A stretch of DNA of 64,000 nucleotides, taken from contig NC_050097.1 in assembly GCF_902167145.1 (NCBI RefSeq), positions 146,903,982 to 146,967,981 on the forward strand. Reading direction: 5' to 3'. This document shows, in pieces, positions 1 to 11,500 of this stretch. The DNA comes from Zea mays (Eukaryota; Streptophyta; Magnoliopsida; Poales; Poaceae). How positions within the stretch are numbered: the stretch's first letter is position 1; every line of letters starts with the position of its first letter. The notes beneath the pieces were generated by a model. That model had not been told where the DNA came from. It did no database searches and saw only the letters and a program-made list of their open reading frames with translations. The position numbers were made by a program, and so were the translations under genes.

Positions 1-1129
1 CGCAGGCGGGCGGCCGAAGTCCGGCGAGGTCGATCTTGGCTTTCCGGTGAAGTTCCGCCGGGTCCGAGGGCTGGGAAAGCTTCACAAGCTAATGGCGAAG
101 CTAACCGAGTGGCTAGCACGGCTTGGAAGCAACTGGGGTGGGCTGGCCACGGTGGCCGAGGCTCTGGTGGCAATGGCGGGCGGAAAAGAGTTAAGGACGG
201 GCGTCTGGCCGGTGAAGGTGAGCATGGGGTGAGGTGAGGCGCGCCCGGGGAGGCTTTATATGCGCGGGCGGGCACGGACGAGGGCAAAGGCGCGCGACGG
301 ACTTGACTGGACGCTAGGGCGAGCGCGCGCGGGGGTTGGGCGAACGCCGGCATGCCGACCAGGGTCAAACACGTGTGCACGTTCGTTCTGCCCAAGTTCT
401 GGCACGTGTGGTCATTCATCCGAGCCTGCTCTCTCCTTGGTCAGTGCACAAAACCTCTTCTCCTCCCAATAAGCTATCGATCTTGTGTGGGGGTCATAGG
501 ATTTTGCCTACTGGTTTCAGAGATTTGGAGCCCTGAAATCCGGTCTATCTCTCTGCTCGAACCCGAGGCAAATCTAGGGTTTTGTTGTGTCTAGGGCTCG
601 TGTCCCAATGCCATCTTCTGGCATGTGACAGAGGGGTTAGTTAGACACGTTTTTGTTAATGGGGTCATTAGGATTTGAGCTAGGGATCAAGGTGAACACG
701 CCTGGTCTTTAGCTCAAGGGCTGAAATTCAAAATTCTGAATTTCAAAATTCCCTATTGAATCCCCACTTGAGAAGCTTGTTTGGAGTTTTATTTAAATTG
801 TTTTGGCCAAGCTTCCATAATCTTTATTGTTGCTTATTTAGTATACTTCAATGTTTATATTTGGCCTAAGCCATGATTTTATATTTTTCATAATCTTTTG
901 CCCCTTTTCTTCAATTTTACTTAAAGATCTCAATTAGGGTTGATATTAGGGTTTCAACATTTTGCTCTTTTGAAAAACTCATTTGTTTTGAATATGATGC
1001 TTTTAAGTATAATATTTGTGGATCCTTTATTCTTAAGTCAGTTTGATGCTCATGCTTAATTTGGCTCACATGAAATGTTGGTCCATGGGTTAGCACTGAT
1101 AGAACCCTGGGTGACACTGGGGTGTCACA
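1..1129 (+). mobile_element. Partial LTR of a Ty3/gypsy element, 5' end outside window
   Basis: No coding sequence is visible. The stretch has GC-rich leader-like DNA (1-450), then T-rich DNA with phrases typical of long gypsy LTRs, and it ends in GGGTGACACTGGGGTGTCACA, a CA-terminating LTR-like end. The next base starts an unrelated antisense pol fragment and no primer binding site follows. I therefore infer that this is the 3' end of an element inserted into that fragment. It could also be a solo or truncated LTR. The family is not assigned; short ORFs here look like chance. Confidence 0.45.
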
Positions 1130-1971
1130 CATTTGGCCTTTAGCTTATCGAACATTTCTCTCAGGTCACGGATAAGGCCCTCGAACCATCGGGTCTTAAC
1201 CACGATGTCATCAACGTAGACCTCCATAGTCTGACCAATCAGATCGCCAAATGATTTGATCATGCATCGCTAGTATGTGGTCCCTACGTTCTTCACACCG
1301 AACAACATTGTCACGTAGTAGTATTTGCCGAAAGGGGTGATGAAGGAAGTCATCAGTTGGTCGGATTCCTTCATCGTGATCTGGTGATAACCTTTGTAGG
1401 CATTGAGGAAGCTCAGGACCTCGCAATTAGATGTAGAATCAACCACCTAGTCGATGCGCGGGAGAGGGAAAGGATCCTTTGGGCATGTTTTGTCTAGTCC
1501 GGTGTAATCAACACACATTCTCCACTTTCCATTTTACTTTCGAACCAATAAAGGGTTGGACAGCCACTCGGGGTGGTTAATTTCGTGGATAAACCCGGTA
1601 ATGAGGAGCTTGCTTTTCTATTCCCCGATGGCCTTTTGTTTTCTTCACCAAAGTGCGTAGCCGCTGTTTCACCGGGTTGGACCCAGGCTTAATTCATAGG
1701 GAATACTCAATAACTTCCCTCGGGATTCCCTTCATGTCGGACGGTTTCCAGGAAAAGATTTCCTTTTCTGCATGGAGGAAGCCGACGAGCACGCTTTCCT
1801 ATTTTAGAGAAAGGCTGGAGCCGATGCGCACCGTCTTCCTGTCGGCACATTTGGGATCCAAAAGAATTTCTTTACATCATTTACTGGTTTGAAGGTCGTG
1901 TTCATCCTCTCCGCATCGGACAGTTGCTCGTTCACATCCAGTAGTATCCTAGAGAGTTCTTGCTTGGTTGC
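1130..1971 (-). pseudogene. Decayed gypsy protease-RT linker and reverse transcriptase fragment
   Basis: Read on the minus strand, this encodes pieces of a Tat-type pol. There is a linker ending in a VFxW-like FSWKPSDMKGIPREV block near 1760-1700. RT blocks follow: KWRMCVDYTGL near 1525, CPKDPFPLPRID near 1470, a YKGYHQI block near 1390, and the catalytic YVDD block near 1220. Stops and frame changes break it throughout. It lacks RNase H and integrase, being cut by the LTR at 1-1129 on one side and by element A on the other. It is the oldest layer at this end of the window. Confidence 0.75.
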
Positions 1972-3090
1972 TGTCAGGTATGATAATTTGGGGTACCCAG
2001 ATTACACCCCTAATGTGTGATTAAACCATAAGAACACAATCAAAGTACATTCCTTGAGGTCAAAGGATCAAGGGCCATGCCTCATCCAAAGTTTGCTGGG
2101 GGACAATCGCATTCAATGTGTATACCTAACCCACGCAGACATGCAGGCATACAGGAAACAAGACTGTAGTCTTGTCAAAGATTCACCAACTATGATTACG
2201 GGTGAGACCACTGTACATGCACACCGTCTACCAACTCCTGATGGGACGTGTAATACAATGGGGGCGCAGACCAGCCCTCGGGCACAAACTCCGTCTCGCC
2301 CGGAGTGGAACTCGCCCTCGGGACAAAACTCTGTCTCGCCCGAGTCCGGCCTCGGCTACCTGGTCCCCCACAAATCCCACAGCTGGCCACTCCTTCAACT
2401 ATGGCGCACGTCTTCGAATCTCAGGACGGGTTCGGTCGCTACCTCGGGCGGATTTCCGCCTCGCTCGAGCCCGGCTTTGATCTCAATATCCATGACGGAG
2501 GATGCCCAACGTCGTTAGATACTGTGGAGCTGACGCACCCCTTAAGAAGCTTTTCCCCATACTTAGCACTATGTCAACCTCTACGGTATGGGCGACCCCT
2601 CGCAGGGGGGCTCAGGTACATGATGAGCCATTGGCCTTGGCTCTCAGCGGGAACCAAGCAGGCGCAAGTCAACTATAAGTACAAGACCATACCTCAGGCC
2701 ATACCATCTATAGGGGCACGAGACACGTCCTCATAGTATGTAGCCAACTCCCGTCCACCAAGCACCTCTGCTTGGACCTATAAATAATATACCCTACTGG
2801 TTTAGGAGGGACAGGAGAACACTTCACGAGTTTTCTTCTCCAGTCGGTATTGGCACTTGCCTCAATCAACCCAGGGACTTGGGATCCTTCCCTCTTCCAA
2901 TCAGCCTGTACTCCCTACTGCAAGCACTTATGTGCGAGTAATATAAGTGTCATCCCCCTCTACTGGAAGTAGGGCCTCTCATTGCCCGAACCAGGATAAA
3001 AGACTTATGTCATCTTGCATCACCATCTGGGTCTAGGGCACGCGACATTATTTCACTAGTTGGTTAGGTCCTCGGATCCAAACACCGACA
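1972..3090 (+). repeat. 5' LTR of element A
   Basis: This 1119-bp LTR aligns with 24002-24893. It has a TATA-like box (TATAAATAATATA) near 2778 and ends in ACACCGACA just before a primer binding site. Against the 3' copy it lacks a GC-rich block of about 180 bp near 2085. Short ORFs inside (for example 2054-2518) are not genes. Confidence 0.85.
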
Positions 3091-3112
3091 GTTGGCGCGC
3101 CAAGCAGGGGCG
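3091..3112 (+). promoter_or_regulatory. Primer binding site of element A
   Basis: GTTGGCGCGCCAAGCAGGGG follows the LTR end directly. A TGG start is expected for pairing with the CCA end of a tRNA. I do not assign the tRNA. Confidence 0.6.
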
Positions 3113-3449
3113 GTCGCATGCAAAACACCCAATTCCCATCAGGACTCTAGATGGCTGGCTTTCACCACCCGTTGAGGCTCGGCATGGTGATCATGTTTGG
3201 GAGTCTAGGGTTCATGTCACTCGGGATCAAGTATGACATGGTGCTCCTCCCACCTGGTCCCTTAGCGAACACACAGGAACAACTAGACATTCATCCCTAT
3301 CCTTCTCGTTGTAGGAGGCAGAGATGGGGCAACCGTAACCGTGCCACCCGTGACACCCCATGCCCTGATGAAGCTCATGGGCTGGCTGATGACGCAGACT
3401 CCCTTGCGAGGCATCATCAGCGAAACGCGCATCCCTAGCACCAACTTTA

Positions 3450-5330
3450 TTGGAACCTCCTCCCACGGTGCGGAGAGCTTCGGTTCCACCAGCCCCTCAC
3501 ACCATGGGTAAGGACGAGCTAGCCTTGCCGGACCTCCCACCTATGGGTTGGGAGGAGCCGGCCACTCCATGGCAGGACATGTCACTTCTATCAAGGGCTG
3601 CTGGAGAACCGTCAGTGTTCAACCCTATCCCATTTCAGCCATGCTTCGACACCAGCTTGTACGATGGTCTTCCCTTCCCTTCAAGATGCCTTGAATCCGA
3701 GGAGGAAGATGGTTCGGGCCCTGGCCTGGACTTCTCCGAGCTTCGTGACACTAAGGCCATGCTGCAGTTCCTGTTCGCATGCGACAAACTTCTCTCCGAT
3801 GGCTCGAATGACTACAACACCGACGAGGAGGGTTACGACCCCACTCGAGAGTGCTTCCACACAGGTCACGAGGATCACGACAAAAGGAACCAGCTCGGCA
3901 TGCCTCGGGAGAATGACGTGCCACCCCACACACAGGGGAACCAGGAGAGCCAGGTGAGGCCCAGACTGATGAGGGGGAGTCACATGGCCCACCTTGCACA
4001 GCTCCGTGAGTTGCATGCCAAGCTCGAGAAGACCAACAATGACTGCAACAACTTCAGTAGGTTCTCAAGAGGGAAGCAGCCAACAAGGTTCTTGATGAGG
4101 ATGCACGCGCCACGGCACTCGATGTTCATCGTCGTATCATGGAAGATGTCGAGACCAAAGCCCCTCTAGCCTTTCATAGGGCTAGTTAAAACCTTGCTAC
4201 AGTAGTGATCTTGCTCCGCACCATGCCAGAGCCATCTACCACCGAGGGACGCCGAATCCATGGTGAAATTTGGGGGTTCTTGGAGTGTGATGCGGTCCAA
4301 CAGGCCGAGAGCTCGGGCTCTCGGCTTTGGGAGCTTGCCTCGGAGCATCGAGTGGGACCCTCTTGCTTCGAGAGGGAGGCTTTGGTCCACCCCAAACCCA
4401 CTAGAGAGAAAGGCCCCATGGTACAAGACCACATCCTCGACAACCGCTAGAACCGAGATCTTCACGACTGCCTCGGCTAACGAGTCCAACACCACAACCG
4501 ATAACACACCACACACGGCTACAACCCTCGGTGGCGTGCTGCTACGACAGTGGGGAAGATTGAAGACCCTCTCCCGAGCCACCGGGTCCGCAGGTCTTCA
4601 GCCAAGCCATCCATAGGGCGCCGTTCTCTCCCAGGTTTTGAGCCTCGACTACTATCACCAAGTACTCAGGGGAGACCAAACTGGAACTATGGCTTGCTGA
4701 TTACCAGCTGGCCTGTCAGCTTGGGGGAATGAGTGATGACAACCTCATCATTCGCAATATGCCCCTTTTCTTATCGAATTCTGTCAGAGCATGGCTGGAG
4801 CATCTCCCGCGTGCCTTGATACATGACTAGGGAGACCTGGTTAGGGTCTTTGGGGGAACTTCCAGGGCACATACGTGTGCCCAGCAAACTCTTGGGATTT
4901 TTGGAGTTGTCAACTGAACCAAGACGAGAGCATGTGTGAATACATTCGCTGGTTCTCCAAGCATCGCACCGAGCTCCCCAACATCACCGACTCTGACGTC
5001 ATCGGAGCGTTCCATGCTGGTACCTCCTGTCGTGACCTGGTCAGCAAGATGAGTCACAAGACCCCCACCAAGGCAAGCGAGCTGATGGACATTTCCACCA
5101 AGTTTGCTTCAGGACAGGAGGCCATCGAGGCTAGCTTCCACAAGGATAAGGGCAACGGGAAGCGAAAGGACAAGAAGAACAAAGGCGTCCTCCCAACGCA
5201 ACCCCAAGAAGAACAAGAAGAAGAAAGTGCAGCAGGGCCAGCACGAGGCCCTCGCCACAGATCTTGTTGCCGCAACAGAGCGACGAATTCCCCAGGTGCC
5301 CCAAGGGGGTCCCAGTGTCTTTGACAAGAT
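3450..5330 (+). pseudogene. gag of element A, broken
   Basis: Capsid/nucleocapsid precursor. The N-terminal part (3450-4169, 239 codons) is acidic with no known fold that I recognise. The capsid core appears in shifting frames: DDNLIIRNMPLFLSNSVRAW near 4735-4800, then a piece with CEYIRWFSKHRTELPNI near 4930. It ends in a lysine-rich tail (KDKGNGKRKDKKNKG near 5140-5190). Several frameshifts and in-frame stops separate these pieces, so no full protein can be made. The region 4170-4620 between them is gag-derived but poorly preserved. Confidence 0.65.
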
Positions 5331-5570
5331 GCTGAGGGAGTCCTGCCCTTAACATAAGGGACCTGTCAAGCACACCCTCAGCAAGTGCGACATGCTCAGG
5401 CGCTTGTACAAAAAGCCCGGTCCTTCAGCGGAAGAAGGCAAGAAGAAGGGCCCTGACGATAGGGAAGACGACAAGGGTGAAGAGTTCCCCGACGTTCACA
5501 ACTGTTATATGATAATCAGGGACCTACTTTGAACCTTTCCTCAAGGCAACAGAAGTAGGAGCGCCAGGAT

Positions 5571-6295
5571 GTTTTCTTAATCGAGGTAGCAGCACAGTTC
5601 TACCTTGACTGGTCTGACCGTGCCATCACCTTAGACAAAAATGACCACCCAGACTACGTCCCGATGCCCGAGAAGTACTCGCTCGTTGTCTACCCCATCA
5701 TTGGCAACACTCGTATCACCAAGGTGATCATGGATGGAGGCAGCAGCCTCAACATCATCTATGCCGACATCCTGGATCTCATGGGGATAGGCCAGTCCCA
5801 GATCCAGGCTGGGGCCGTGCCGTTTCATGGCATCACCCCCGGCAGAAGAGACCACCCCCTTGGGCAGATCGATCTGCCCGTCTGCTTTGGGACCCCTACC
5901 AACTTCAGGAAGGAGGTCCTCACCTTTGAGCTGGTATCGTTCTGAGGCACCTACCACGCCGTGCTCGGGAGGCCGTGCTATGCTAAGTTCATGGCCATCC
6001 CGAACTATACCTATCTCAAACTAAAGATGCCTGGACCAGCAGGCGTCATCACCGTCGGCCCCATGTATCGCCGCGTCTATGAGTGCAACCTCGAGTGCGT
6101 TGAGTACACCAACGCACTCGTAGAGTCCGAAGCGCTGATTGTCAACTTGGAGAACCTTGTAGGGGAGGTTCCCGACCCTAAGAGGCATGTCGGTAGCTTC
6201 GAGCCGGTGGAAGCAACGAAGACCGTCCCTCTCGACCCCAGTAGGCTTCGAGCCGGCGGAAGCAACGAAGACCGTCCCTCTCGACCCCAGTAGCT
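5571..6295 (+). pseudogene. Aspartic protease of element A, broken
   Basis: Retropepsin-like region that would cleave Gag-Pol. The active-site block VIMDGGSSLNIIY lies at about 5725-5762, with DGGSS in place of the commoner DTGSS, as is usual in this lineage. The downstream block AVLGRPCYAKFM and LKMPGPAGVITV near 5960-6055 is the conserved linker to RT. A TGA at 5943 interrupts the frame. Near the end a 49-bp segment is tandemly duplicated (starts 6196 and 6245), which throws the reading frame out. Confidence 0.75.
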
Positions 6296-7365
6296 CCGGT
6301 GAGATGACGTTGCGGATTAGCTCCCAACTCGAGCCCAAATAGGAAGAGGTGATCGTCGACTTCCTCCGCGCAAATGCTGAGATATTTGCATGGAGTCCCT
6401 CGGACATGCCGAGCATATCGAGGTAGGTCGCCTAGCACTCCTTGGACATCTGCACTAGCTCCAGACCGATGAGGCAGCACCTGCACCGATTCGATGAAGA
6501 AAAGCATAGGGTCATCGCGGGGGAGGTACACAAGCTCTTAGTGGTTGGATTCAACAAGGAGGTTTTCCATCCCGAGTGGTTAGCCAATCCCATATTAGTC
6601 AGGAAAAAGGGGAAATGGAGGATGTGTGTAGGTTACACTGGTTTAAATAAAGCATGTCCAAAGGTTCCCTACCTCTTGCCTCGGATTGATCAAATCGTTG
6701 ACTCCACTACGGGATGTGAAACTCTATCCTTCCTTGATGCTTACTCCGGTTATCAGCAAATCTAGATGAAAGAGTATGACTAGCTCGCGACCTCTTTCAT
6801 CACCCCACATGGTATGTATTGTTAGAATACCATGCCCTTCGGGTTACAGAATGCCGACACCACATATCAATGTTGCATGAACCATATGTTCGGCAATCAC
6901 ATTGGAGCAATGGTCGAAGCCTACGTCGACAACATTGTAGTCGAGACAAGAAAGGCTTGCGGCCTCGTCTCCGATCTTAAAACAGCCTTCGCTTGCCTGC
7001 GGGCCAAAAGTGTCAGGCTCAACCCCGAGAAATGTGTCTTCGGTGTCCCCCAAGGCATGCTTCTAGGGTTCATCGTATCAGAACGCAGCATCAAAGCTAA
7101 CCCAGAAAATGTATCGACAATCACCAACATGGGACCAATAAGGGACGTCAAGGGAGTACAATGGGTCATGGGATGCCTTGCGGCCCTGAGCTGCTTCATC
7201 TCGCGCCTTAGCGAGAAGGGCCTGCCCTTGTACCAGCTCTTATGGAAGACCTCACCAACACACCTATCTTGCCACCCGCCGAAGGGGAACCCCTCTTGTT
7301 CTACGTCGCCGCAACCACCTAGGTGGTCAGCACTGCGGTTGTAGTCGAAAGGCGAGAGAAGGGAC
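6296..7365 (+). pseudogene. Reverse transcriptase and start of RNase H of element A, cut by element B
   Basis: RNA-directed DNA polymerase. Visible blocks are VFHPEWLANPILVRKKGKWRM near 6560, CPKVPYLLPRIDQIVDST near 6655, LSFLDAYSGYQQI near 6725, MPFGLQNADTTYQ at 6832, and YVDNIVVET near 6921 where the catalytic YVDD has decayed to YVDN. The RNase H start (EGEPLLFYVAATT near 7285) runs to 7360 and then stops at the insertion of B. In-frame stops lie near 6766 and 6781. The remainder resumes at 16944. Confidence 0.85.
7361..7365. other. Target site duplication GGGAC, left copy (element B)
   Basis: GGGAC stands directly before TGTTGGGTC. The identical GGGAC follows the 3' LTR at 16939-16943. 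Five bases is the usual Ty3/gypsy duplication length, so the borders of B are exact. Confidence 0.95.
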
Positions 7366-8018
7366 TGTTGGGTCTATGCTTCGTCGCCGAAGGTCTTCAA
7401 GGGAGAAGCGGCTTTATAATGTGTGAGCAGGTATCTTCGGACTTGTATCAGAAAGGGAGAAGCTCAAAAGATACAAAGGTTGACACAGCGCCGAAGCTGT
7501 GAAGCAGGAAAGCTTCGGCATGTTCGCAGAAAAGGGAACCGACTTAAAGATGAAAAGGCCATTTAGACCTCGATAGAGTGCTATAGAATTATCACCAAAT
7601 GTAAAGGGCATGTATGTAATTTTGTATGGGTTGTACCCCGTGCCTATAAATAGGTGAACAGTACCCCCGTACTGTTCACGTTGACTTGGCATTTGCTTCT
7701 GCGTCACACTTGTACTTTCATCTCCTTCCAAGCCGAAGGTACATTTATAATTCGATATTGTCTCTATTTCTCTATGATGATATAATAAAGTTAAATGTAT
7801 GATGTTATATGATTATTCATACCATCTTTTATGTTTCATATGCTTCGTCTTTCATTAACGTATACTGTGATCATGAAGGTTCGTCCTTCATGACCTTCGT
7901 CCGAAGATCGTTATATCCTAAGGGAAATAATGCTTCAAAGGACGAAGGACTTTATCGTTTAACATTCTCTGTGTTGCCTTGTTCTTAACTCATAGCATTT
8001 GAGAACAAGTCCCCAACA
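7366..8018 (+). repeat. 5' LTR of element B
   Basis: TGTTGGGTC...CCCCAACA, the same length as the 3' copy. Differences seen by eye are one base each near 7390, 7507, 7516 and 7733. A TATA box and a strong inverted repeat lie at 7645-7679. The ORF reported on its minus strand (7414-7731) recurs in the other LTR and is a chance frame. Confidence 0.97.
7645..7679 (+). promoter_or_regulatory. LTR core promoter of B: TATA box plus perfect inverted repeat
   Basis: TATAAATA (7645-7652) is followed two bases later by GTGAACAGTAC, CCCC, GTACTGTTCAC. These are 11-bp perfect arms around a 4-base loop (7654-7679). A plant start site usually lies 25-35 bases after TATA, so the palindrome should cover the start site and the first bases of the RNA. 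The same structure is in the 3' LTR at 16574-16599. Confidence 0.6.
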
Positions 8019-8042
8019 TTGGCGCCCACCTCCGGTGAACTC
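8019..8042 (+). promoter_or_regulatory. Primer binding site of element B
   Basis: TTGGCGCCCACCTCCGGTG directly follows the LTR. It begins with TGG one base in, as expected for tRNA CCA pairing. The same site recurs in the relative at 25800-25825 and, slightly changed, in H at 44125. Confidence 0.6.
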
Positions 8043-8061
8043 ACTTCCACTTTTTGAGCTG

Positions 8062-8545
8062 ATGGCTTCGTTCAACGACCAAGCTGGAGCTGCTTCGGAC
8101 CCGAAGCTGGTGCTCCCGATCACAGGTGGCTCGTCCTCAGAGCCAGCTAACAAGAAACAGAAGAAGGAAGCACAGAGAAGGGTACAGCATGTTGGGGTGC
8201 AAGGACCCTTCATCAAGTCAAGATGGTCTCACATTCCTATTACCTTCTCCCAAGAGGACCTTCAGCTCAAAGATTACCCACACAACGATGCCATGGTTAT
8301 CTCTTGTGTTATCAAAGGATTTCTGGTCCACAATGTCTTGGTTGACACAGGCAGTGCAGCTGACATCATATTTGCTAAGGCCTTCAGACAAATGCAAGAG
8401 CCAGAAGATAAGATTCATGATGCTACACATCCTCTCTGTGGCTTCGGAGGAAGACAGATTGTAGCATTGGGCAAGATCACCATGTCAGTGACCTTTGGGT
8501 TCATCAACAACACTAGAACTGAGCAAGTTGTGTTTGAAAATTGTC
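8062..8545 (+). pseudogene. Aspartic protease of element B, shifted out of frame with pol
   Basis: The first ATG after the primer site (8062) opens a frame of about 160 useful codons. A basic patch (NKKQKKEAQRR near 8150) is followed by the protease active site VLVDTGSAADIIF near 8335-8375. The frame loses family sequence at about 8540, in a run of four A, and closes at 8703. The continuation of the protease (IVDMEYPYNAIIGRG) is found one base over, in the pol frame. The related copy at 25002-25397 reads through this point in a single frame, so I read this as a one-base lesion and not a programmed shift. No Gag domain precedes it. Confidence 0.75.
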
Positions 8546-11500
8546 GACATGGAATACCCTTACAATGCAATTATTGGTCGTGGTACTCTCAATGCCTTCG
8601 AAGCAATCCTTCATCCTGCTTATCTTTGCATGAAGATACCTTCGGATCAGGGACCCATCGCTATCCATGGAAGTCAGGAAGCTGCAAGAAGGGCCGAAGG
8701 TAATTGGACTGACTCAAAAGCAATCCATAACATCGATGGAGCTGAAGCTTGTGAACAGTACAAATTCAGAAGGGAGAAAGCAGCTTCAGCAGATCAGCCG
8801 AAGCCTATGCTCTTATGTGAGGACATAGCAGAGCAGAAGGTGCTGTTAGGCTCTCAGTTATCCGAAGAGCAGGAGAAAACCTTGATAAAGTTTTTGTTCA
8901 ATAACAAGGATGTTTTTGCATGGTCAGCCAATGATCTCTGCGGAGTTAATAGAGATGTTATCGAGCACTCACTCAATGTCGATCCATCCTTCAGACCCAG
9001 AAAGCAAAGGCTTCGGAAAATGTCAGATGATAAGGCCGAAGGTGCTCGCAACGAAGTCAAAAGACTCCTCAGTGCAGGAGTTATCAGAGAAGTGAAGTAC
9101 CCAGAATGGCTGGCTAACACTGTTATGGTAAAAAAGGCCAATGGCAAGTGGCGAATGTGCATCGATTTTACAGATCTTAACAAGGCTTGTCCGAAGGATG
9201 AATTCCCACTACCAAGGATAGACTCTTTAGTTGATGCAGCAGCTTCGTCAGAGCTCATGAGTCTGTTAGACTGCTATTCAGGCTATCACCAAATTTGGAT
9301 GAAGAAGGAAGATGAGCCGAAGACTAGCTTCATAACTCCAAGTGGCACATATTGCTATCTTCGGATGCCTGAGGGGCTCAAAAACGCTGGAGGAAGTTTC
9401 AGCCGAATGACTGCGAAGGTTCTCCAATCTCAAATAGGCAGAAATGTGCTAACTTATGTTGATGACATCATTGTCAAAAGTACGAAGCAGGAGAATCATA
9501 TTGCTGATCTGCAGGAGACCTTCGCCAGTTTCAGGCAAGCTGGCTTAAAGTTAAATCCAGAAAAATGTGTCTTCGGAGTAAAGAAGGGGAAATTTCTTGG
9601 ATGCTTGGTTTCAACAAAGGGGATTGAAGCTAATCCAAGTAAAATTGAAGCTATACTTCGGATGGAGCCACCAACTACAAAGAAGGGGGCTCAAAGATTG
9701 ACAGGAAGATTGGCATCTCTCAATAGATTCATATCCAGATCAGCAAAGAGAAACTTACCATTCTTCGAAGTGCTGAAGTCAGCCGAAGTCTTTCAATGGG
9801 GACCAATCCAACAGAAGGCCTTTGAAGAGTTAAAACAGTATTTAATAGATCTAACAACATTGACTCCACCAATGTCAGGGGCTCCTTTGTTGTTATATGT
9901 GGCAGCTTCGCACTCAGCGGTAAGTGCAGCGCTTGTCCAGGAGAAGCTTGATGGTCAAGTCAAGAGGCAGGCCCCAATATATTTTGTATCCGAGGTTCTT
10001 AGTTTGTCAAAGAAAAATTATACAGAGCTGGAGAAGGTATTGTATGCTGTCTTGATGGCCTCCAGGAAGCTTCGGCACTATTTCCAAGCTTACAACATAA
10101 TTGTTCCTTCATCACAACCTCTGAAGGATATTATGAGGAATCGAGAAGCTACTGGAAGGATTGGAAAATGGGCTGCAGAGCTCAATGAATTTTGTATTGA
10201 ATATGTTCATAGATCTTCGATTCAGTCACAGGCGCTGGCAGACTTTATTGCTGATTGGACGCCAGGGGCTCAGGAGGAGGAAACGAATAAAGATAATGAA
10301 GCTTGGACAGTGTTTTGTGATGGATCTTGGGGAACCTTCGGAGCAGGAGCGGCTGCTATGTTGGTTTCACCTTCCAAAGTCAAAATTTGTTATGCGGCAA
10401 AGCTTGATTTTAATTGCACAAATAACATTGCTGAGTACGAAGCATTGGTTCTAGGTCTTCGGAAGTTAAAAGCAATGGGAATCAGAAGGGCCATACTTAA
10501 AACTGATTCCCAGGTTGTTTCGGGTCATATTGACAAAAATTGTAAGGCTAAGGATCCGAAGCTTGAAAAATATCTGGATATGGTTCGAAGAGTCGAAGCT
10601 TCCTTCGAAGGGTTTTCTGTCAAAAATATCCCTAGAGGACAAAATGAACATGCTGATTTGCTAGCTAAGTCAGCAGCACAGGGGCTGCCCTTACCTTCGG
10701 ATGTGTTCTTCGAAACAATAAAAGCACCTTCGGTGGAACTTCTTGAAAGAGCAGTCCTTAACATATCTCCTGTTTTTAGCGAAGATTGGAGAACCGAGAT
10801 CATCTCTTACCTTCAGGGTAAATTCCTTTCAGATGATGAAGCTTATAACAAGAGGATAGAGGCAAGAGCTCGTCCATATGTCATGATAGAAGGGGAGTTG
10901 TACAAACATGGAGTTTGTGCTCCGCTGCTCAAATGTTTATCCAGAACCGAAGGTATAGAGTTAATGAAAGAAATACATGCAGGCCTGTGTGGATCTCACA
11001 TCGGATCTAGGCCGTTACTTGGAAAAGTTTTCCGTCAAGGGTTTTACTGGCCGAAGGCAGCTTCGGATGCAGCAGAATTGGTTCAAAAGTGCGAAGGTTG
11101 TCAGAAATGTGCAAGAGATCAAAAACAACCTTCGTCCTTAACACAGCTCATACAACCCACTTGGCCATTGCAAAGGTGGGGCCTTGACTTGTTAGGTCCG
11201 TTACCACCGGCCCAAGGGAACCTGAGGTATGTTGTAGTAGCTGTGGAGTATTTTTCTAAATGGATTGAGGCGAAGCCTTTAGCCACAATAACTTCGGCTA
11301 CTGTCCAAAAGTTTTTCTGGCAAAATATTGTTTGTCGTTTCGGGGTGCCAAAGGCTATCACTGTGGACAATGGAACACAGTTTGACTCCGAAGCTTTCAG
11401 GGATTTCTGTGACCAAATTGGTACGAAGATCCATTTTGCATCAGTTAGGCACCCGGAGTCAAATGGACTCATTGAAAGAGCCAACGGCATTATAATGACA

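Noticed and set aside
3450..4169. 239-codon ORF as a host gene
   Set aside because: It lies at the gag position of element A and is followed by gag core blocks in other frames.
8495..8703. Programmed frameshift between protease and pol of B
   Set aside because: The related copy at 25002-25397 has a single frame here and no slippery heptamer with structure is evident.
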